DNA of 59,830 bases from Billgrantia azerbaijanica (GTDB lineage: Bacteria; Pseudomonadota; Gammaproteobacteria; Pseudomonadales; Halomonadaceae). The stretch lies in NCBI GenBank assembly GCA_004551485.1, contig SBLD01000020.1, positions 1 through 59,830 of the forward strand, given 5' to 3'. Positions within the stretch are counted from its first letter, which is position 1. Every line of letters begins with the position of its first letter. Position numbers and translations under genes: made by a program. Shown piece by piece: positions 29,691 through 41,180 of this stretch. Under the pieces are notes generated by a model. That model was not told the origin of the DNA, did not search any database, and worked only from the letters and a program-made list of their open reading frames with translations.

Positions 29691-32428
29691 TGGCAACGAT
29701 AGAGGTGGACGGTCGTCGCTATGCGGTCGATGGCCAGGACAACCTGCTCCAGGCCTGCCTGACCCTGGGTCTCGATCTGCCCTATTTCTGCTGGCACCCG
29801 GCACTGGGCAGCGTGGGGGCGTGTCGCCAGTGCGCGGTCAAGCAGTATCGCGACGCCGAGGACACCCAGGGAACGCTGGTCATGGCCTGCATGACGCCGG
29901 CCGCCGACGGCACCCGCCTCTCGCTCGAGGACGACGAGGCCCGCGCGTTTCGCGCCGGCGTCATCGAATGGCTGATGGTCCACCATCCCCACGACTGCCC
30001 GGTCTGCGCGGAGGGCGGCCACTGCCACCTGCAGGACATGACGGTGATGACCGGCCATCACCGGCGCCGCTACCGCTTCCGCAAGCGGACCCATCGCAAC
30101 CAGTACCTGGGGCCCTTCATCGCCCACGAGATGAACCGCTGCATCACCTGTTACCGCTGCGTGCGCTTCTACCGCGACTATGCCGGCGGCACCGACCTGG
30201 GGGCCTTCGGGGCGGGCGACAACGTCTATTTCGGGCGCCATCGCGAGGGCGTGCTGGAGAGCGCCTTCGCCGGCAACCTGACCGAGGTCTGTCCCACCGG
30301 CGTGTTCACCGACCGCACCCACGCCGAGCGCTACACTCGCAAGTGGGACCTGCAGTTTGCCCCGGGCATCTGCCACCAGTGCGCGGTGGGCTGCAACACC
30401 AGTCCCGGCGAGCGCCATGGCGAGATCCGACGCATCGAGAACCGCTACCACGGCGAGGTCAATCGCTTCTTCCTGTGCGATCGCGGGCGCTTCGGGTACG
30501 ACTACGTCAATCGCGCCGATCGCCCGCGCCGCCCGGAGTGGCGGGGCGAGTCGGCGGAGCCCTTGGTTCTGGACGTCGACGCGGCGCTCGACCGGGGTGC
30601 CGAGGCGCTGCGCCGGGCGCGGCGGGTGATCGGCATCGGATCGCCGCGGGCCAGCCTGGAGGGCAACCACCAGCTGTGCGACCTGGTCGGCGAGGCCAAC
30701 TTCTCCACCGGCATCGCCGCGCGCGAGCAGGACTGCCTGGCGCGGATGCGCCGGCTCAACCGCGACGCCGGGCTGCCCACCCCGACGCTGCGCGACGTCG
30801 AGTCGCACGATGCCGTGCTGGTGCTCGGCGAGGATCTGATCGCGAGCGCCGCGCGGCTGGGGCTGGCGGTGCGCCAGGCGGTGCTGGGGCGCCGCGCGGC
30901 CCTGGCCGCGGCCCGCGACATCCCCGCCTGGAACGCCGAGGCGGTGATGACCCTGGCCCAGGACGCACGCCATCCGCTGTTCATCGCCTACCCCACGGCC
31001 ACCGGCCTGGACGACATCGCCGAGCAATGCCTGCACCTGGCCCCCGAGGACATCGCCCGACTGGGCTTCGCGGTGGCCCACGCCATCGACCCGGCGGCGC
31101 CCGCCGTCGACGGGCTCGACGCGCGCACCCGCGCGCAGGCCGAGCGCATCGCCGCGGCGCTGCTGGCGGCACGCCGCCCGCTGGTGATCGGCGGCGGCTC
31201 GCTCGAGTCGCCGGCGCTCGTCGAGGCCGCCGGCAACGTCGCGCGGGCGCTGGCGACCCGGGAGCGGCGCGGCGGCCTGACGCTGGTGCGCCGCGAGGCC
31301 AACGGCACCGGGGTGGAGCTGCTCGGCGGCCGGCCGCTGGAGTGGGCGCTCGATGTGCTCGACGAGGGCGCCGCCGATGCCGTGGTGGTGCTGGAGAACG
31401 ACCTCTATCAGCGCCTGCCGCGCGAGCGTGTCGATCGCGCGCTGGCCGCCGCCCGGACGGTGATCGTCCTCGACCATCAGCGCACGCCGACCTGGGAGCG
31501 CGCCCACCTGGGCCTGCCGGCCGCCAGCTTCGCCGAGGGCGACGGCACCCTGGTCAGCCTCGAGGGCCGGGCGCAGCGTTTCTACGCGGTGTTCGAGCCG
31601 CGCTATCACCGCCCCGAGACGCGCATCCATCCGGGCTGGCGCTGGCTGCTGGCGCTGGGGGCGAGCCTCGAGCGCCGCGCGGTCCCCGAGGTCGCGCTCG
31701 ACGCGGTGACGCGCGACTGCGCCCGGCGCCACCCGGCACTGGCCGGCATCGTTGAGGTCGTGCCGGGGGCCGAGGCACGGGTCGACGGCCTCAAGCTCGC
31801 CCGCCAGCCGCACCGCTACAGTGGGCGCACGGCGCTGCGCGCCGACCTCGATGTCAGCGAGCCGCGCCCTCCGCAGGACCCCGACACGCCCTTCACCTTC
31901 TCCATGGAGGGCTACGCCGGCCATGAGCGACCGCGCCGGGAGGTGCCCTTCGCCTGGGCGCCGGGCTGGAACTCGCCGCAGGCCTGGAACAAGTTCACCG
32001 ACGAGGTGGGCGGCCACCTGCGCGGCGGCGACCCCGGCGTCCGGCTGCTGGCGCCGGCGGCCGACGTCGGCGACCACGTCGACGCGATACCCCCGCCCTT
32101 CACGCCATGCGCCGACGAGTGGCGCCTCGTGGTGTTGCCGCGCCTGTTCGGCGGCGAGGAGACCTCGTCGCGGTCGGCCCCGATCCAGGCGCGCGCGGCG
32201 CCCGCGACGCTGCGTCTCGCGGCGGAGGACGCCCGGCGGCTCGACGCCGAGGAGGGCGACAGGCTGCGCGTCGAGACGGCACGGGCGTGCGTGGCGCTGC
32301 CGCTGCACGTCGATGCGACCTTGCCCCGCGGCTTGGTCGCGATCCCCGCCGGTGTGGCGGCCGCGCTGGCCAGCGGCGAGCGCGCCTGGCTCACCGCGGC
32401 CCCCGAGGCAGGGGAGGCGAGCCCATGA
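29690..32428 (+). CDS. nuoG: NADH-quinone oxidoreductase subunit G
   Basis: A 912-residue subunit, close to E. coli NuoG in length. The N-terminal 2Fe-2S cluster N1b ligands are in [16 protein letters not shown] and ACMTPAADG; then [15 protein letters not shown] (N5), [15 protein letters not shown] with CPTG (N4), and [21 protein letters not shown] with FLCDRGRFG, the extra N7 cluster of E. coli-type enzymes. The rest is a molybdopterin-oxidoreductase-like domain without cofactor. It overlaps nuoF by one base and nuoH by four. Confidence 0.96.
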   Translation: MATIEVDGRRYAVDGQDNLLQACLTLGLDLPYFCWHPALGSVGACRQCAVKQYRDAEDTQGTLVMACMTPAADGTRLSLEDDEARAFRAGVIEWLMVHHPHDCPVCAEGGHCHLQDMTVMTGHHRRRYRFRKRTHRNQYLGPFIAHEMNRCITCYRCVRFYRDYAGGTDLGAFGAGDNVYFGRHREGVLESAFAGNLTEVCPTGVFTDRTHAERYTRKWDLQFAPGICHQCAVGCNTSPGERHGEIRRIENRYHGEVNRFFLCDRGRFGYDYVNRADRPRRPEWRGESAEPLVLDVDAALDRGAEALRRARRVIGIGSPRASLEGNHQLCDLVGEANFSTGIAAREQDCLARMRRLNRDAGLPTPTLRDVESHDAVLVLGEDLIASAARLGLAVRQAVLGRRAALAAARDIPAWNAEAVMTLAQDARHPLFIAYPTATGLDDIAEQCLHLAPEDIARLGFAVAHAIDPAAPAVDGLDARTRAQAERIAAALLAARRPLVIGGGSLESPALVEAAGNVARALATRERRGGLTLVRREANGTGVELLGGRPLEWALDVLDEGAADAVVVLENDLYQRLPRERVDRALAAARTVIVLDHQRTPTWERAHLGLPAASFAEGDGTLVSLEGRAQRFYAVFEPRYHRPETRIHPGWRWLLALGASLERRAVPEVALDAVTRDCARRHPALAGIVEVVPGAEARVDGLKLARQPHRYSGRTALRADLDVSEPRPPQDPDTPFTFSMEGYAGHERPRREVPFAWAPGWNSPQAWNKFTDEVGGHLRGGDPGVRLLAPAADVGDHVDAIPPPFTPCADEWRLVVLPRLFGGEETSSRSAPIQARAAPATLRLAAEDARRLDAEEGDRLRVETARACVALPLHVDATLPRGLVAIPAGVAAALASGERAWLTAAPEAGEASP

Positions 32429-33411
32429 GCGGCTCGACACCGGCATTCGTGGCCCTCGCCGCCGCCATGGCGCAGGCGCTGGCGATCCTGGTCGGCGTGG
32501 TGCTGCTGGCGGCCGTGATGACGGTGGTCGAGCGACGCCTGCTGGGCTTGTGGCAGGACCGCCATGGGCCCAACCGCGTCGGCCCCGCCGGCTCGCTGCA
32601 GCTGGTCGCCGACATGATCAAGATCCTGTTCAAGGAGGACTGGATCCCGCCCTTCGCCGATCGCCCGCTGTTCGTGCTGGCCCCGGTCATCGCCATGGCC
32701 TCGTTGCTGCTGTCGTTCATGATCATCCCCCTGACGCCCACCTGGGGCGTGGCGGACTGGCACATTGGGCTGCTGTTCTTCTTCGCCATGGCCGGCATCA
32801 ACGTCTACGCCGTGCTGCTGGGCGGCTGGTCGAGCGGCAACAAGTACGCGCTGCTCGGTGCCATGCGTGCCACGGCGCAGACGCTCTCCTACGAGGTGTT
32901 CATGGGGCTGTCGCTGATGGGCGTGGTGGCGCTGGCCGGGTCGTTCAACCTGCGCGAGATCGTCGCCGCCCAGCAGGGGCTGTGGTTCATCGTTCCGCAG
33001 TTCCTCGGCTTCTGCACCTTCCTGGTCGCCGGGGTCGCGGTGACCCATCGCCACCCCTTCGACCAGCCCGAGGCCGAGCAGGAACTGGCCGATGGCTACC
33101 ACATCGAGTACTCGGGCATGAAGTTCGGCATGTTCTTCATCGGCGAGTACATCGGCATGGTGCTGGTCTCGGCACTGATCGTGACGCTGTTCTTCGGCGG
33201 CTGGCTAGGCCCCTGGCTGCCGCCCTTCGCGTGGTTCGCGCTCAAGACCGGCGCGCTGCTGGTGCTGTTCGTGCTGCTGCGCGCCGCGCTGCCGCGCCCG
33301 CGCCACGACCACGTGATGAGCTTCGGCTGGCGGGTCTGCCTGCCGCTGACGCTGATCAACCTGCTGGTGACCGGCGCCGCGATCCTGTGGCTCTCGCCGG
33401 CCACCGACTGA
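32425..33411 (+). CDS. nuoH: NADH-quinone oxidoreductase subunit H
   Basis: A 328-residue membrane subunit with eight helices that forms part of the quinone chamber. Diagnostic blocks are [21 protein letters not shown] near 35-55, [20 protein letters not shown] near 134-153, [19 protein letters not shown], and the acidic loop [20 protein letters not shown] near 212. It starts inside the nuoG stop codon; GGGGAGG lies upstream. Confidence 0.97.
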   Translation: MSGSTPAFVALAAAMAQALAILVGVVLLAAVMTVVERRLLGLWQDRHGPNRVGPAGSLQLVADMIKILFKEDWIPPFADRPLFVLAPVIAMASLLLSFMIIPLTPTWGVADWHIGLLFFFAMAGINVYAVLLGGWSSGNKYALLGAMRATAQTLSYEVFMGLSLMGVVALAGSFNLREIVAAQQGLWFIVPQFLGFCTFLVAGVAVTHRHPFDQPEAEQELADGYHIEYSGMKFGMFFIGEYIGMVLVSALIVTLFFGGWLGPWLPPFAWFALKTGALLVLFVLLRAALPRPRHDHVMSFGWRVCLPLTLINLLVTGAAILWLSPATD

Positions 33412-33428
33412 AATCGAGGAGGCACGAG

Positions 33429-33968
33429 ATGTGGACGTCGCTGATCCCGGCAACCTGGTCGCAGTTGCGTACCCTCGGCATGGTGTTCCGGCACGCCTTC
33501 CGCCGGCGCGAGACGGTCAACTACCCCGACGAGGCGGTCTACCTGCCGCCGCGCTTTCGCGGTCGCATCGTGCTGACCCGCGACCCCGACGGCGAGGAGC
33601 GCTGCGTGGCCTGCAACCTGTGTGCGGTGGCCTGCCCGGTGGACTGCATCGCGCTGGAGAAGGGCGAGGCCGAGGATGGCCGCTGGTACCCGTCATCATT
33701 TCGCATCAACTTCTCGCGCTGCATCTACTGCGGCCTGTGCGAGGAGGCATGCCCGACCTCGGCGATCCAGCTCACCCCCGACTTCGAGATGAGCGAGTAC
33801 CGGCGCCAGGACCTGGTCTACGAGAAGGAGGACCTGCTGATCGACGGTCCCGGCAAGGACCACGACTACCACTTCTACAAGGTGGCCGGGCTGGCCATCG
33901 CCGGCAAGGACAAGGGCGAGGCGCGCGACGAGAAGCCGCCCCGCGACGTCAGGACGCTGCTGCCCTAG
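33429..33968 (+). CDS. nuoI: NADH-quinone oxidoreductase subunit I
   Basis: A 179-residue subunit with two 4Fe-4S clusters (N6a and N6b): [12 protein letters not shown] near 59-70 and [12 protein letters not shown] near 98-109. The N-terminal amphipathic helix and [20 protein letters not shown] are typical. GAGGCACGAG precedes the ATG at 33429. It lies 17 bases after nuoH. Confidence 0.97.
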   Translation: MWTSLIPATWSQLRTLGMVFRHAFRRRETVNYPDEAVYLPPRFRGRIVLTRDPDGEERCVACNLCAVACPVDCIALEKGEAEDGRWYPSSFRINFSRCIYCGLCEEACPTSAIQLTPDFEMSEYRRQDLVYEKEDLLIDGPGKDHDYHFYKVAGLAIAGKDKGEARDEKPPRDVRTLLP

Positions 33969-33999
33969 CCGGGCGATTGCTTCGACACGGAGGGCCTGT

Positions 34000-34524
34000 A
34001 TGGAACTGGCATTCTACGCAAGCGGCCTGGTCGCCGTGCTGGCCACGCTGCGGGTCATCACCAGCACCAATCCGATCCACGCGCTGCTCTACCTGATCGT
34101 CTCGCTGCTCGCCGTGGCCATGGTGTTCTTCGCCCTCGGCGCGCCCTTTGCCGGGGCGCTGGAGGTCATCGTCTACGCCGGGGCGATCATGGTGCTGTTC
34201 GTGTTCGTGGTGATGATGCTCAACCTGAAGGAAACGGTGACCGCCCAGGAGCGCGCCTGGCTCGGGCCGCGGACCTGGGCGGGGCCGTCCCTGCTCGCCG
34301 CGGTGCTGCTGGTCGTGCTGATTGCAGTCCTATGGCGCGGCGACATCGGCCGGGTAATCGCGGGCGACACCCTGACCGCCCAGGCCGTGGGTACGGTGCT
34401 GTTCGGGCCCTGGCTGCTCGTCGTCGAACTGGCGGCGGTGCTGCTGCTGGCCGCCCTGGTCACCGCCTCGCACGTGGGGCGCTCGGCGTCGCGGCCACCG
34501 GACGACGGGAGCGACGGCGCATGA
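34000..34524 (+). CDS. nuoJ: NADH-quinone oxidoreductase subunit J
   Basis: A 174-residue membrane subunit with five helices. The third helix carries [21 protein letters not shown] (here [17 protein letters not shown]), the pi-bulge region central to coupling. ACGGAGGGCC precedes the ATG. The stop overlaps the nuoK start. Confidence 0.95.
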   Translation: MELAFYASGLVAVLATLRVITSTNPIHALLYLIVSLLAVAMVFFALGAPFAGALEVIVYAGAIMVLFVFVVMMLNLKETVTAQERAWLGPRTWAGPSLLAAVLLVVLIAVLWRGDIGRVIAGDTLTAQAVGTVLFGPWLLVVELAAVLLLAALVTASHVGRSASRPPDDGSDGA

Positions 34525-34829
34525 ATGGCGTGCCCATGGCGCATGGCCTGGTGCTGGCGGCCACGCTGTTCGTGCTGGGCCTGGCGGGGCTGATGTTCCG
34601 GCGCAACCTGGTCTTCATGCTGCTCGGCCTGGAGGTCATGCTCAACGCCGCGGGACTGGCGTTCATCGTTGCCGGCACGGCCTGGGGGCAGGCCGAGGGC
34701 CAGGCGATGTTCCTGCTGGTGATCACCCTGGCGGCGGCGGAGGCCAGCGTGGGGTTGGCGCTGCTGATCCAGCTCTACCGCCGGTTCCGGACGCTGGATA
34801 TCGATAGGGCCAGCGATCTGCATGGGTAA
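34521..34829 (+). CDS. nuoK: NADH-quinone oxidoreductase subunit K
   Basis: A 102-residue, three-helix antiporter-like subunit. The two conserved membrane glutamates appear in [16 protein letters not shown] (about residue 37) and [17 protein letters not shown] (about 74). The start at 34521 overlaps the nuoJ stop (ATGA); an internal ATG follows five codons later. Confidence 0.95.
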   Translation: MNGVPMAHGLVLAATLFVLGLAGLMFRRNLVFMLLGLEVMLNAAGLAFIVAGTAWGQAEGQAMFLLVITLAAAEASVGLALLIQLYRRFRTLDIDRASDLHG

Positions 34830-34838
34830 GGAGACGCC

Positions 34839-36692
34839 ATGAGGCTGCTGTTGCCGCTGACCTTCCTGCTGCCCCTGGCCGGTACGCTGAGCCTGGCGTT
34901 CCTCCAGGCGCGCCTGGGGGAGCGCGGCAGCGCCCGGGTCGGGGTGACCAGCGTGGGCCTGGCGGCCCTGGTCACGGCTCTGCTGGCGTATCGCTTTCTC
35001 GCCGCGCCCGAGGTGCTGACGGTGACGCTGTGGCACTGGATCGCGGTGGGCGACTTCCAGGCGACCTTCGGCCTGCGCCTGGATGGCCTGTCGCTGACCC
35101 TGCTCGGCATCGTCACCGGCGTCGGCCTGCTGATCCACGCCTTCGCCGCCTGGTACATGCGCGGCGAGGAGGGCGTCACGCGCTTCTACGCCTACATGAA
35201 CCTGTTCGTGGCCAGCATGGTGCTGCTGGTGCTGGGCGACAACCTGCTGCTGCTGTTTCTCGGCTGGGAGGGCGTGGGGCTGTGCAGCTACCTGCTGATC
35301 GGTCACTACTACCGCGTCGCCGCCAACGGCCGGGCGGCGTTCAAGGCCTTCATCGTCACCCGCCTCGGCGACGCCTTGCTGGCCATCGGGCTGTTCCTGC
35401 TGTTCCACGAACTGGGCACGCTGGACATCGCCGAGATCCTGCGGCGCGCCCCCGAGCGCTGGGCCGCGGGCGACCCCACCGTCGAGCTGGCGGCGCTGCT
35501 GCTGCTGGGCGGGGCGCTGGGCAAGTCGGCGCAGCTGCCGCTGCACACCTGGCTGGCCGACGCCATGGCCGGCCCCACCCCGGTGTCGGCGCTGATCCAT
35601 GCGGCGACCATGGTCACCGCCGGGGTCTACCTGGTCGCGCGGATGCACGGTCTCTTCCTACTCGCCCCGGACGTGCTGGCGCTGACCGGCGTCCTCGGCG
35701 CGCTGACCCTGCTCATGGCCGGCTGCGCCGCCCTGGCGCAGACCGACATCAAGCGCGTGCTGGCCTATTCGACCATGAGCCAGATCGGCTACATGTTCCT
35801 GGCGCTCGGCGTGGCCGGCTTCGAGGCGGCGATCTTCCACCTGATGACCCATGCCTTCTTCAAGGCGCTGCTGTTCCTCGCCGCCGGGGCGGTGATCGTC
35901 GGCTGCCACCACGAGCAGGACATCCGCCGCCTGGGCGGGCTGTGGCGGCGCCTGCCGCTGGCCTACGCCGGTTTCGTGGTGGGCGGGGCCGCGCTGGCGG
36001 CGCTGCCGCTGGTCACCGCCGGCTTCTACAGCAAGGACGAGATCCTGTGGCAGGCGCTGGCCTCGGGCCACGGGGGGCTGCTGCTGGCCGGGCTGCTCGG
36101 CTCGCTGCTGACCTCGCTGTACATCCTGCGGCTGATCGTCGGCATCTTCCACGGCGAGGCGGGCAGCGACGGCGCGCGCCGCGCCGAGGCGGGGCGCGGG
36201 CCGGCGCATGGGCTGCCGCTGGTCGTGCTGGCGCTGCTGTCGACCGTCCTCGGCGCCGCGATCGAGCCGCCACTGGGCGAGGCGTTGCCCGCCCCTCACC
36301 AAGGCGGCGAAGGCTGGCACCTGGCGCTCGAGATCGTGGCCGGCGGCATCGCCCTGCTGGGCATCGGCCTGGGTGCCTGGCTGTTCCTGCGTCGGCGCGC
36401 CTGGCTGGCCGCTGTCGCCGCGCGTGGCCGGGGGGCCCGGCTGTGGTGGCTCTGGCATCACGCCTGGGGCTTCGATGCCGCCTACGACCGCCTGCTGGTG
36501 CGCCCGTATCGGGGCCTGGTGTGGGGGCTGCGCCATGATCCCATCGATGCGCTGTGCCATCTCCCCGCGCGGCTGGCGGGGCGGCTGCACGTGGTGCTGT
36601 CGCGGCTGCAGAGCGGTCGGTTGCGTGGCTACGCCGTGGCGATGGCGGTCGGGGCCACCCTGATACTGCTGGCCATGGCGGTGGTGGCGTAG
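34839..36692 (+). CDS. nuoL: NADH-quinone oxidoreductase subunit L
   Basis: A 617-residue Mrp-antiporter-like subunit with about 16 helices and the long lateral helix at the C-terminus. Key blocks are [17 protein letters not shown] (conserved Glu), [21 protein letters not shown] (conserved Lys), [20 protein letters not shown], and [24 protein letters not shown] lies upstream of the ATG. It follows nuoK by 9 bases. Confidence 0.97.
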   Translation: MRLLLPLTFLLPLAGTLSLAFLQARLGERGSARVGVTSVGLAALVTALLAYRFLAAPEVLTVTLWHWIAVGDFQATFGLRLDGLSLTLLGIVTGVGLLIHAFAAWYMRGEEGVTRFYAYMNLFVASMVLLVLGDNLLLLFLGWEGVGLCSYLLIGHYYRVAANGRAAFKAFIVTRLGDALLAIGLFLLFHELGTLDIAEILRRAPERWAAGDPTVELAALLLLGGALGKSAQLPLHTWLADAMAGPTPVSALIHAATMVTAGVYLVARMHGLFLLAPDVLALTGVLGALTLLMAGCAALAQTDIKRVLAYSTMSQIGYMFLALGVAGFEAAIFHLMTHAFFKALLFLAAGAVIVGCHHEQDIRRLGGLWRRLPLAYAGFVVGGAALAALPLVTAGFYSKDEILWQALASGHGGLLLAGLLGSLLTSLYILRLIVGIFHGEAGSDGARRAEAGRGPAHGLPLVVLALLSTVLGAAIEPPLGEALPAPHQGGEGWHLALEIVAGGIALLGIGLGAWLFLRRRAWLAAVAARGRGARLWWLWHHAWGFDAAYDRLLVRPYRGLVWGLRHDPIDALCHLPARLAGRLHVVLSRLQSGRLRGYAVAMAVGATLILLAMAVVA

Positions 36693-36723
36693 CCCGCGGC
36701 ATTCCCGGACGAGGAGGGCAACG

Positions 36724-36768
36724 ATGAGGCGAGCGCAACGGCAAGGAGGCGGTGAACCATGGCGTTGA
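36724..36768 (+). CDS. 14-codon leader ORF overlapping the nuoM start
   Basis: ATG at 36724 has a strong GAGGAGGG site 7 bases ahead and reads [14 protein letters not shown] before a TGA at 36766-36768. It overlaps the nuoM start in another frame, so it could couple nuoM translation to this short reading. It could equally be chance; the nuoM ribosome site AAGGAGG lies inside it. Confidence 0.25.
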   Translation: MRRAQRQGGGEPWR

Positions 36769-38285
36769 TCGGGCTGATCCTGATCCCCTTTCTCGGCGGT
36801 CTGGCGTGCTGGCAGGGGGAGCGCTGGGGCGAACGGGTGCCGCGCTGGATCGCCCTGGGGAGCATGCTGCTGGTGCTGCTGGTCGCGCTGGGGCTGTGGT
36901 GGCAGGGCGACTACCGGCTGGTCGCCGCGGCCGAGCCGGGTTCCCTGCCCTGGGCCGTGGAGTGGCGCGCCGCCTGGATTCCCCGCTTCGGCATCGAGGT
37001 GCACCTGGCGCTGGATGGGCTGTCGCTGGTGCTGGTGGCGTTGACCGCCTGGCTCGGCGTGCTGGCGGTGCTCTGTTCCTGGCACGAGATCCGGCGCCGG
37101 GTCGGATTCTTCCACCTCAACCTGCTGTGGATCCTGGTCGGCGTGGTCGGGGTCTTCCTGGCCGTCGACCTGTTCCTGTTCTTCGTCTTCTGGGAGATGA
37201 TGCTGGTGCCGATGTATTTCCTGATCGCGCTGTGGGGCCACAGCAGCGCCACGGGCAGGACACGCATCGGCGCCGCGACGAAGTTCTTCATCTACACCCA
37301 GGCCAGCGGCCTGCTGATGCTGGTGTCGATCCTCGGCCTGGTCTTCGCCCATCGGGCCGCCACCGGCGACGTTACCTTCAGCTATGCGGCGCTGCGCGGC
37401 ACGCCGCTCTCCGACGCGCTGGCGATGTGGCTGATGCTGGGCTTCTTCCTCGCCTTCGCGGTCAAGCTGCCGGTGGTGCCCTTGCATGGCTGGCTGCCCG
37501 ATGCCCATGCCCAGGCACCGACCGCCGGCAGCGTGGACCTGGCCGGCATCCTGCTCAAGACCGGCGCCTACGGCCTGCTGCGCTTTGCGCTGCCGCTGTT
37601 TCCCGATGCCTCGCAGGCGATCGCGCCGCTGGCGATGGGCCTGGGGCTGGTGGGGATCTTCTATGGCGCGCTGCTGGCCTGTGGTCAGCAGGACATCAAG
37701 CGCTTCATCGCCTATACCAGCATCTCGCACATGGGGTTCGTGCTGATCGGCATCTACGCCGGTACCGCGCTGGCGCTGCAGGGGGTGGTGGCCTTGATGG
37801 TGGCCCACGCCTTCTCCACCTCCGCGCTGTTCATCCTGAGTGGCCAGCTCCACGAACGCCTGCACACCCGTGACCTGCGCGAGATGGGCGGCCTGTGGGG
37901 GCGTCTGGGCAGTCTGCCGGGGTTCATGCTGTGTTTCGTCGTCGCCTCGCTGGGCATGCCGGGGACGCTCAACTTCGTCGGCGAATTCCTGATCCTGTTC
38001 GGCAGCTTTCCGGTGGCGCCCTGGGTGGTGGCGATCGCCAGCGCCGGCCTGGTGCTGGCGGCGGTCTATTCACTGTTGCTGATGCAGCGGGTGCACCATG
38101 GCCCGCCCCGCGGCGAGGGGCGCTCCACCGATCTCGACCGGCGGGAATACGCCATGCTGCTGGGGCTGCTGGCCCTGGTGCTGGGGCTCGGGCTCTATCC
38201 GCAACCGCTGCTCGACACCGCCGGCGCCGCCCTGCACGAGCTCCCGCGGCTGCTCGGCAACGCCATGACGCTGGGGAGCCCATGA
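36759..38285 (+). CDS. nuoM: NADH-quinone oxidoreductase subunit M
   Basis: A 508-residue antiporter-like subunit with 14 helices. Key blocks are [20 protein letters not shown] (conserved Glu), [25 protein letters not shown] (conserved Lys) split here as [18 protein letters not shown], and [16 protein letters not shown]. The ATG at 36759 has AAGGAGG upstream. The stop overlaps the nuoN start. Confidence 0.97.
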   Translation: MALIGLILIPFLGGLACWQGERWGERVPRWIALGSMLLVLLVALGLWWQGDYRLVAAAEPGSLPWAVEWRAAWIPRFGIEVHLALDGLSLVLVALTAWLGVLAVLCSWHEIRRRVGFFHLNLLWILVGVVGVFLAVDLFLFFVFWEMMLVPMYFLIALWGHSSATGRTRIGAATKFFIYTQASGLLMLVSILGLVFAHRAATGDVTFSYAALRGTPLSDALAMWLMLGFFLAFAVKLPVVPLHGWLPDAHAQAPTAGSVDLAGILLKTGAYGLLRFALPLFPDASQAIAPLAMGLGLVGIFYGALLACGQQDIKRFIAYTSISHMGFVLIGIYAGTALALQGVVALMVAHAFSTSALFILSGQLHERLHTRDLREMGGLWGRLGSLPGFMLCFVVASLGMPGTLNFVGEFLILFGSFPVAPWVVAIASAGLVLAAVYSLLLMQRVHHGPPRGEGRSTDLDRREYAMLLGLLALVLGLGLYPQPLLDTAGAALHELPRLLGNAMTLGSP

Positions 38286-39730
38286 CCTTGACCGGGACGC
38301 ACCTCGTGGCCCTGCTGCCGCTGATCGTCGTCTGTGCCACGGCGATCGCGGTGATGCTGGGCATCGCCTGGCGACGCCATCATGCCGGCACGGCGCTGGC
38401 CACCGCCGCGGGCCTCGTCGCGGCGCTGGTGGCGCTGGTGTCGCTCGGCCCGCGGCTGCCGCTCGTGGTGCCGCTGCTGGTCGTCGATGGCCTGGCGGCG
38501 TTCGCCGGGGTGACCATCCTGCTCGCGACGCTGGTGTGCGTCGCCCTGGCCTACGGCTACCTGGCGAGCTATCCGGGCCCGCGCGAGGAGTTCTACCTGC
38601 TGCTGGCGTGTGCGGCGGCGGGGGGCATGGTGCTGGCGGCGAGCCGCCACCTCGCGACGCTGTTCATCGGCCTGGAACTGCTGTCCATGCCCCTCTACGG
38701 CCTGCTCGCCTATGCCTTTCTCGAACGGCGCTCGCTGGAGGCGGGACTCAAGTACTTCATCCTCTCGGCGGCGGCCACCGCCTTTCTGCTGTTCGGCATG
38801 GCGCTGCTCTATGCCCAGAGCGGCCATCTGGACCTGGCGGGGGTGGCGGCGGCGCTCGGCGCGCGCCCCGCGCCGTGGGGGCTGGCCGGGCTCGGCCTGC
38901 TGCTGGTGGGGCTGGGCTTCAAGCTGTCGCTGGTGCCCTTCCACCTGTGGACACCGGACGTCTACGAAGGCGCCCCGGGCCCCGCCACGGCCTTCCTGGC
39001 CTCGGCGAGCAAGGTGGCGGTCTTCGTGGTGCTGCTGCGCCTGGTGCTGGCGACGCCCGCTGCCCAGGACGCGGGGCTGCGCGGCCTGCTCACGGTGCTG
39101 GCGCTGGCCGGCATGCTGGTGGGTAACCTGCTGGCCCTGCGTCAGTCGAACCTCAAGCGCCTGCTGGGCTATTCGTCGATCGCCCATTTCGGCTATCTGC
39201 TGGCGGCGCTGGTGGTCGGCGACGGCCTGGCCACGGAGGCCAGCGGCGTCTATCTGTTCGCCTACGTGGTCACCACCCTGAGCGCCTTCGGCGTGGTGAC
39301 GCTGCTGTCGAGCCCCTACGGGGGCGGGGACGTGGCGGCCTTGCCCCACTATCGTGGCCTGTTCTGGCGGCGCCCCTGGCTCGCGGCGGTGCTGACCCTC
39401 AGCCTGCTGTCGCTGGCCGGCATCCCCTTCACCGCGGGGTTCATCGCCAAGTTCTACGTCATCGCGCTGGGCGTCGAGGCGGGGCGCTGGTGGCTGGTCG
39501 GCGGCATCGTGGTGGGCAGCGCCATCGGCCTCTACTACTACCTGCGGGCGATGGTCGCCCTCTACCTGGTCGAGCCGGGCATGCGGCGTCACGACGTGCC
39601 GGGTGACTGGGGGACGCGTGCCGGCGGGGTGGTCGTGCTGGGACTGGCGGCGCTGGTCGTGCTGCTTGGCGTCTATCCCGCGCCGCTGATCGCCTGGGCA
39701 CAGACGGTGGCGCGCCTCACCCCGGGCTGA
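38282..39730 (+). CDS. nuoN: NADH-quinone oxidoreductase subunit N
   Basis: A 482-residue antiporter-like subunit with about 14 helices, the last gene of the operon. Blocks: LFIGLELLSMPLYGLLAYAF (conserved Glu), GLGFKLSLVPFHLWTPDVYE (conserved Lys), NLKRLLGYSSIAHFGYLLAA and GIPFTAGFIAKFYV. It starts inside the nuoM stop (ATGA). A stem of 8 bp (39732-39739 with 39748-39755) follows but has no T-run, and the convergent TRAP gene ends 36 bases downstream. Confidence 0.97.
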   Translation: MTLTGTHLVALLPLIVVCATAIAVMLGIAWRRHHAGTALATAAGLVAALVALVSLGPRLPLVVPLLVVDGLAAFAGVTILLATLVCVALAYGYLASYPGPREEFYLLLACAAAGGMVLAASRHLATLFIGLELLSMPLYGLLAYAFLERRSLEAGLKYFILSAAATAFLLFGMALLYAQSGHLDLAGVAAALGARPAPWGLAGLGLLLVGLGFKLSLVPFHLWTPDVYEGAPGPATAFLASASKVAVFVVLLRLVLATPAAQDAGLRGLLTVLALAGMLVGNLLALRQSNLKRLLGYSSIAHFGYLLAALVVGDGLATEASGVYLFAYVVTTLSAFGVVTLLSSPYGGGDVAALPHYRGLFWRRPWLAAVLTLSLLSLAGIPFTAGFIAKFYVIALGVEAGRWWLVGGIVVGSAIGLYYYLRAMVALYLVEPGMRRHDVPGDWGTRAGGVVVLGLAALVVLLGVYPAPLIAWAQTVARLTPG

Positions 39731-39766
39731 GGTGCCGGCCCGCGGGCGCCGGCACGGTCAGCGGGG

Positions 39767-41179
39767 TCAGAGCACCGAGGGCAGCCAGGTGGCGAGCCCG
39801 GGGAACAGCGCCAGGGCGACGAGCATGCCGAGCTGCAGCACGATGAAGGGGATCACGCCGCGGTAGATCGCTCCGGTGGGCACCGACTCCGGGGTCACGC
39901 CGCGCAGGTAGAAGAGTGCGAAGCCGAACGGTGGCGTGAGGAAGGAGGTCTGCAGGTTCACGGCGATCATGATGCCGAGCCACACCGGGTCGAGGCCCAT
40001 CATCAGCAGCACCGGCCCGACGATCGGCACCACCACGAAGGTGATCTCGATGAAGTCGAGGATGAAGCCGAGCAGGAAGATCACCACCATCACCACCAGG
40101 GTGGCGCCCACCACGCCGCCGGGCAGCGACTCGAACAGCGCGGTGACCAGCGCCTCGCCGCCGAAGGCGCGGAACACCAGCGAGAAGAGGGCGGCGCCGA
40201 TGAGGATCAAGAACACCATGCTGGTCACCTGGGTGGTGGCGTGCACCACCTCGCGCAGCATCGCCACGCTCACCCGGCGGTTGGCCAGCGCCAGCAGCAG
40301 GGCGCCGGTGGCGCCCACCGCCGAGGCCTCGGTGGGCGTGGCGAAGCCGCCGAGGATCGAGCCCAGCACGGCGACGATCAGCAGCACCGGCGGCACCAGC
40401 CCCTTGAGCAGCAGCGGCCACAGGCGGCCGTCGTGGCCGAGCTCGGCCATCAGGGCCTCGCGGTCGGCGGCCGGCGCCGCCTGGGGGCGCAGCCAGGCGG
40501 TGAGCGTCACGTAGAGGATGTAGGCGACCACCAGCAGCAGGCCGGGGATCAGGGCGCCGATGAACAGATCGCCCACCGACACCGTCCTGGGGCTCCACAC
40601 GCCCATGGCGAGCTGCGCCTGCTGGTAGGCGTTGGAGAGCACGTCGCCGAGCAGCACCAGGGCGATGGAGGGCGGGATGATCTGCCCCAGGGTACCGGTG
40701 GCGCAGATGCTGCCGGTGGCGAGCGCCGGCGAGTAGCCGCGCTTGAGCATGGTGGGCAGCGACAGCAGGCCCATGGTCACCACGGTGGCGCCGACGATGC
40801 CGGTGGAGGCGGCCAGCAGCATGCCGACCAGCACCACGGCGATGCCCAGGCCACCGCGCAGCGCGCCGAACAGCAGCGCCATGGCGTCGAGCAGCGTCTC
40901 GGCGACCCGCGACTTCTCGAGCAGCACCCCCATCAGCACGAAGAGCGGCACGGCGAGCAGCGTCTGGTTGGTCATGATGCCGTAGAGGCGGTTGGGCATG
41001 GCTTCCAGGTAGCGCGCCTCGAAGGGCACCGGCACGCCAAGCTCCAGCAGCACGTGGCCAAGGCCGGCGAAGAGCAGGGCGGTACCGGCGAGCGTCAGCG
41101 CCACCGGGTAGCCGAGCATCAGCGCCGCGCAGACGCCGGCGAACAGGTAGAGCGGCATGAATTCGAGCAGGGCTTCCAC
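39767..41179 (-). CDS. TRAP transporter large permease subunit (DctM-like)
   Basis: A 470-residue membrane protein with about 12-14 helices, longer than TeaC and resembling the mannitol/chloroaromatic or TakP-type subgroup. Blocks are LAVPLFVLMGVLLEKS, VVLVGMLLAASTGIVGATVVTMG, SICATGTLGQIIPPSIALVLLGD and LQTSFLTPPFGFALFYLRGV. The start is a GTG at 41179, one base after the small-subunit stop, with CGGAGG upstream. The expected periplasmic binding protein is not next to it. Substrate unknown; organic acids are usual. Confidence 0.9.
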   Translation of the reverse strand: MEALLEFMPLYLFAGVCAALMLGYPVALTLAGTALLFAGLGHVLLELGVPVPFEARYLEAMPNRLYGIMTNQTLLAVPLFVLMGVLLEKSRVAETLLDAMALLFGALRGGLGIAVVLVGMLLAASTGIVGATVVTMGLLSLPTMLKRGYSPALATGSICATGTLGQIIPPSIALVLLGDVLSNAYQQAQLAMGVWSPRTVSVGDLFIGALIPGLLLVVAYILYVTLTAWLRPQAAPAADREALMAELGHDGRLWPLLLKGLVPPVLLIVAVLGSILGGFATPTEASAVGATGALLLALANRRVSVAMLREVVHATTQVTSMVFLILIGAALFSLVFRAFGGEALVTALFESLPGGVVGATLVVMVVIFLLGFILDFIEITFVVVPIVGPVLLMMGLDPVWLGIMIAVNLQTSFLTPPFGFALFYLRGVTPESVPTGAIYRGVIPFIVLQLGMLVALALFPGLATWLPSVL

Positions 41180-41180
41180 G

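Noticed and set aside
29144-32446. 1100-residue open frame antisense to nuoG
   Set aside because: It is the mirror of a GC-rich coding region; nuoG on the other strand has all its cluster motifs.
39732-39755. Terminator after nuoN
   Set aside because: The stem is good but no T-run follows on either strand, so it is mentioned only in the nuoN entry.
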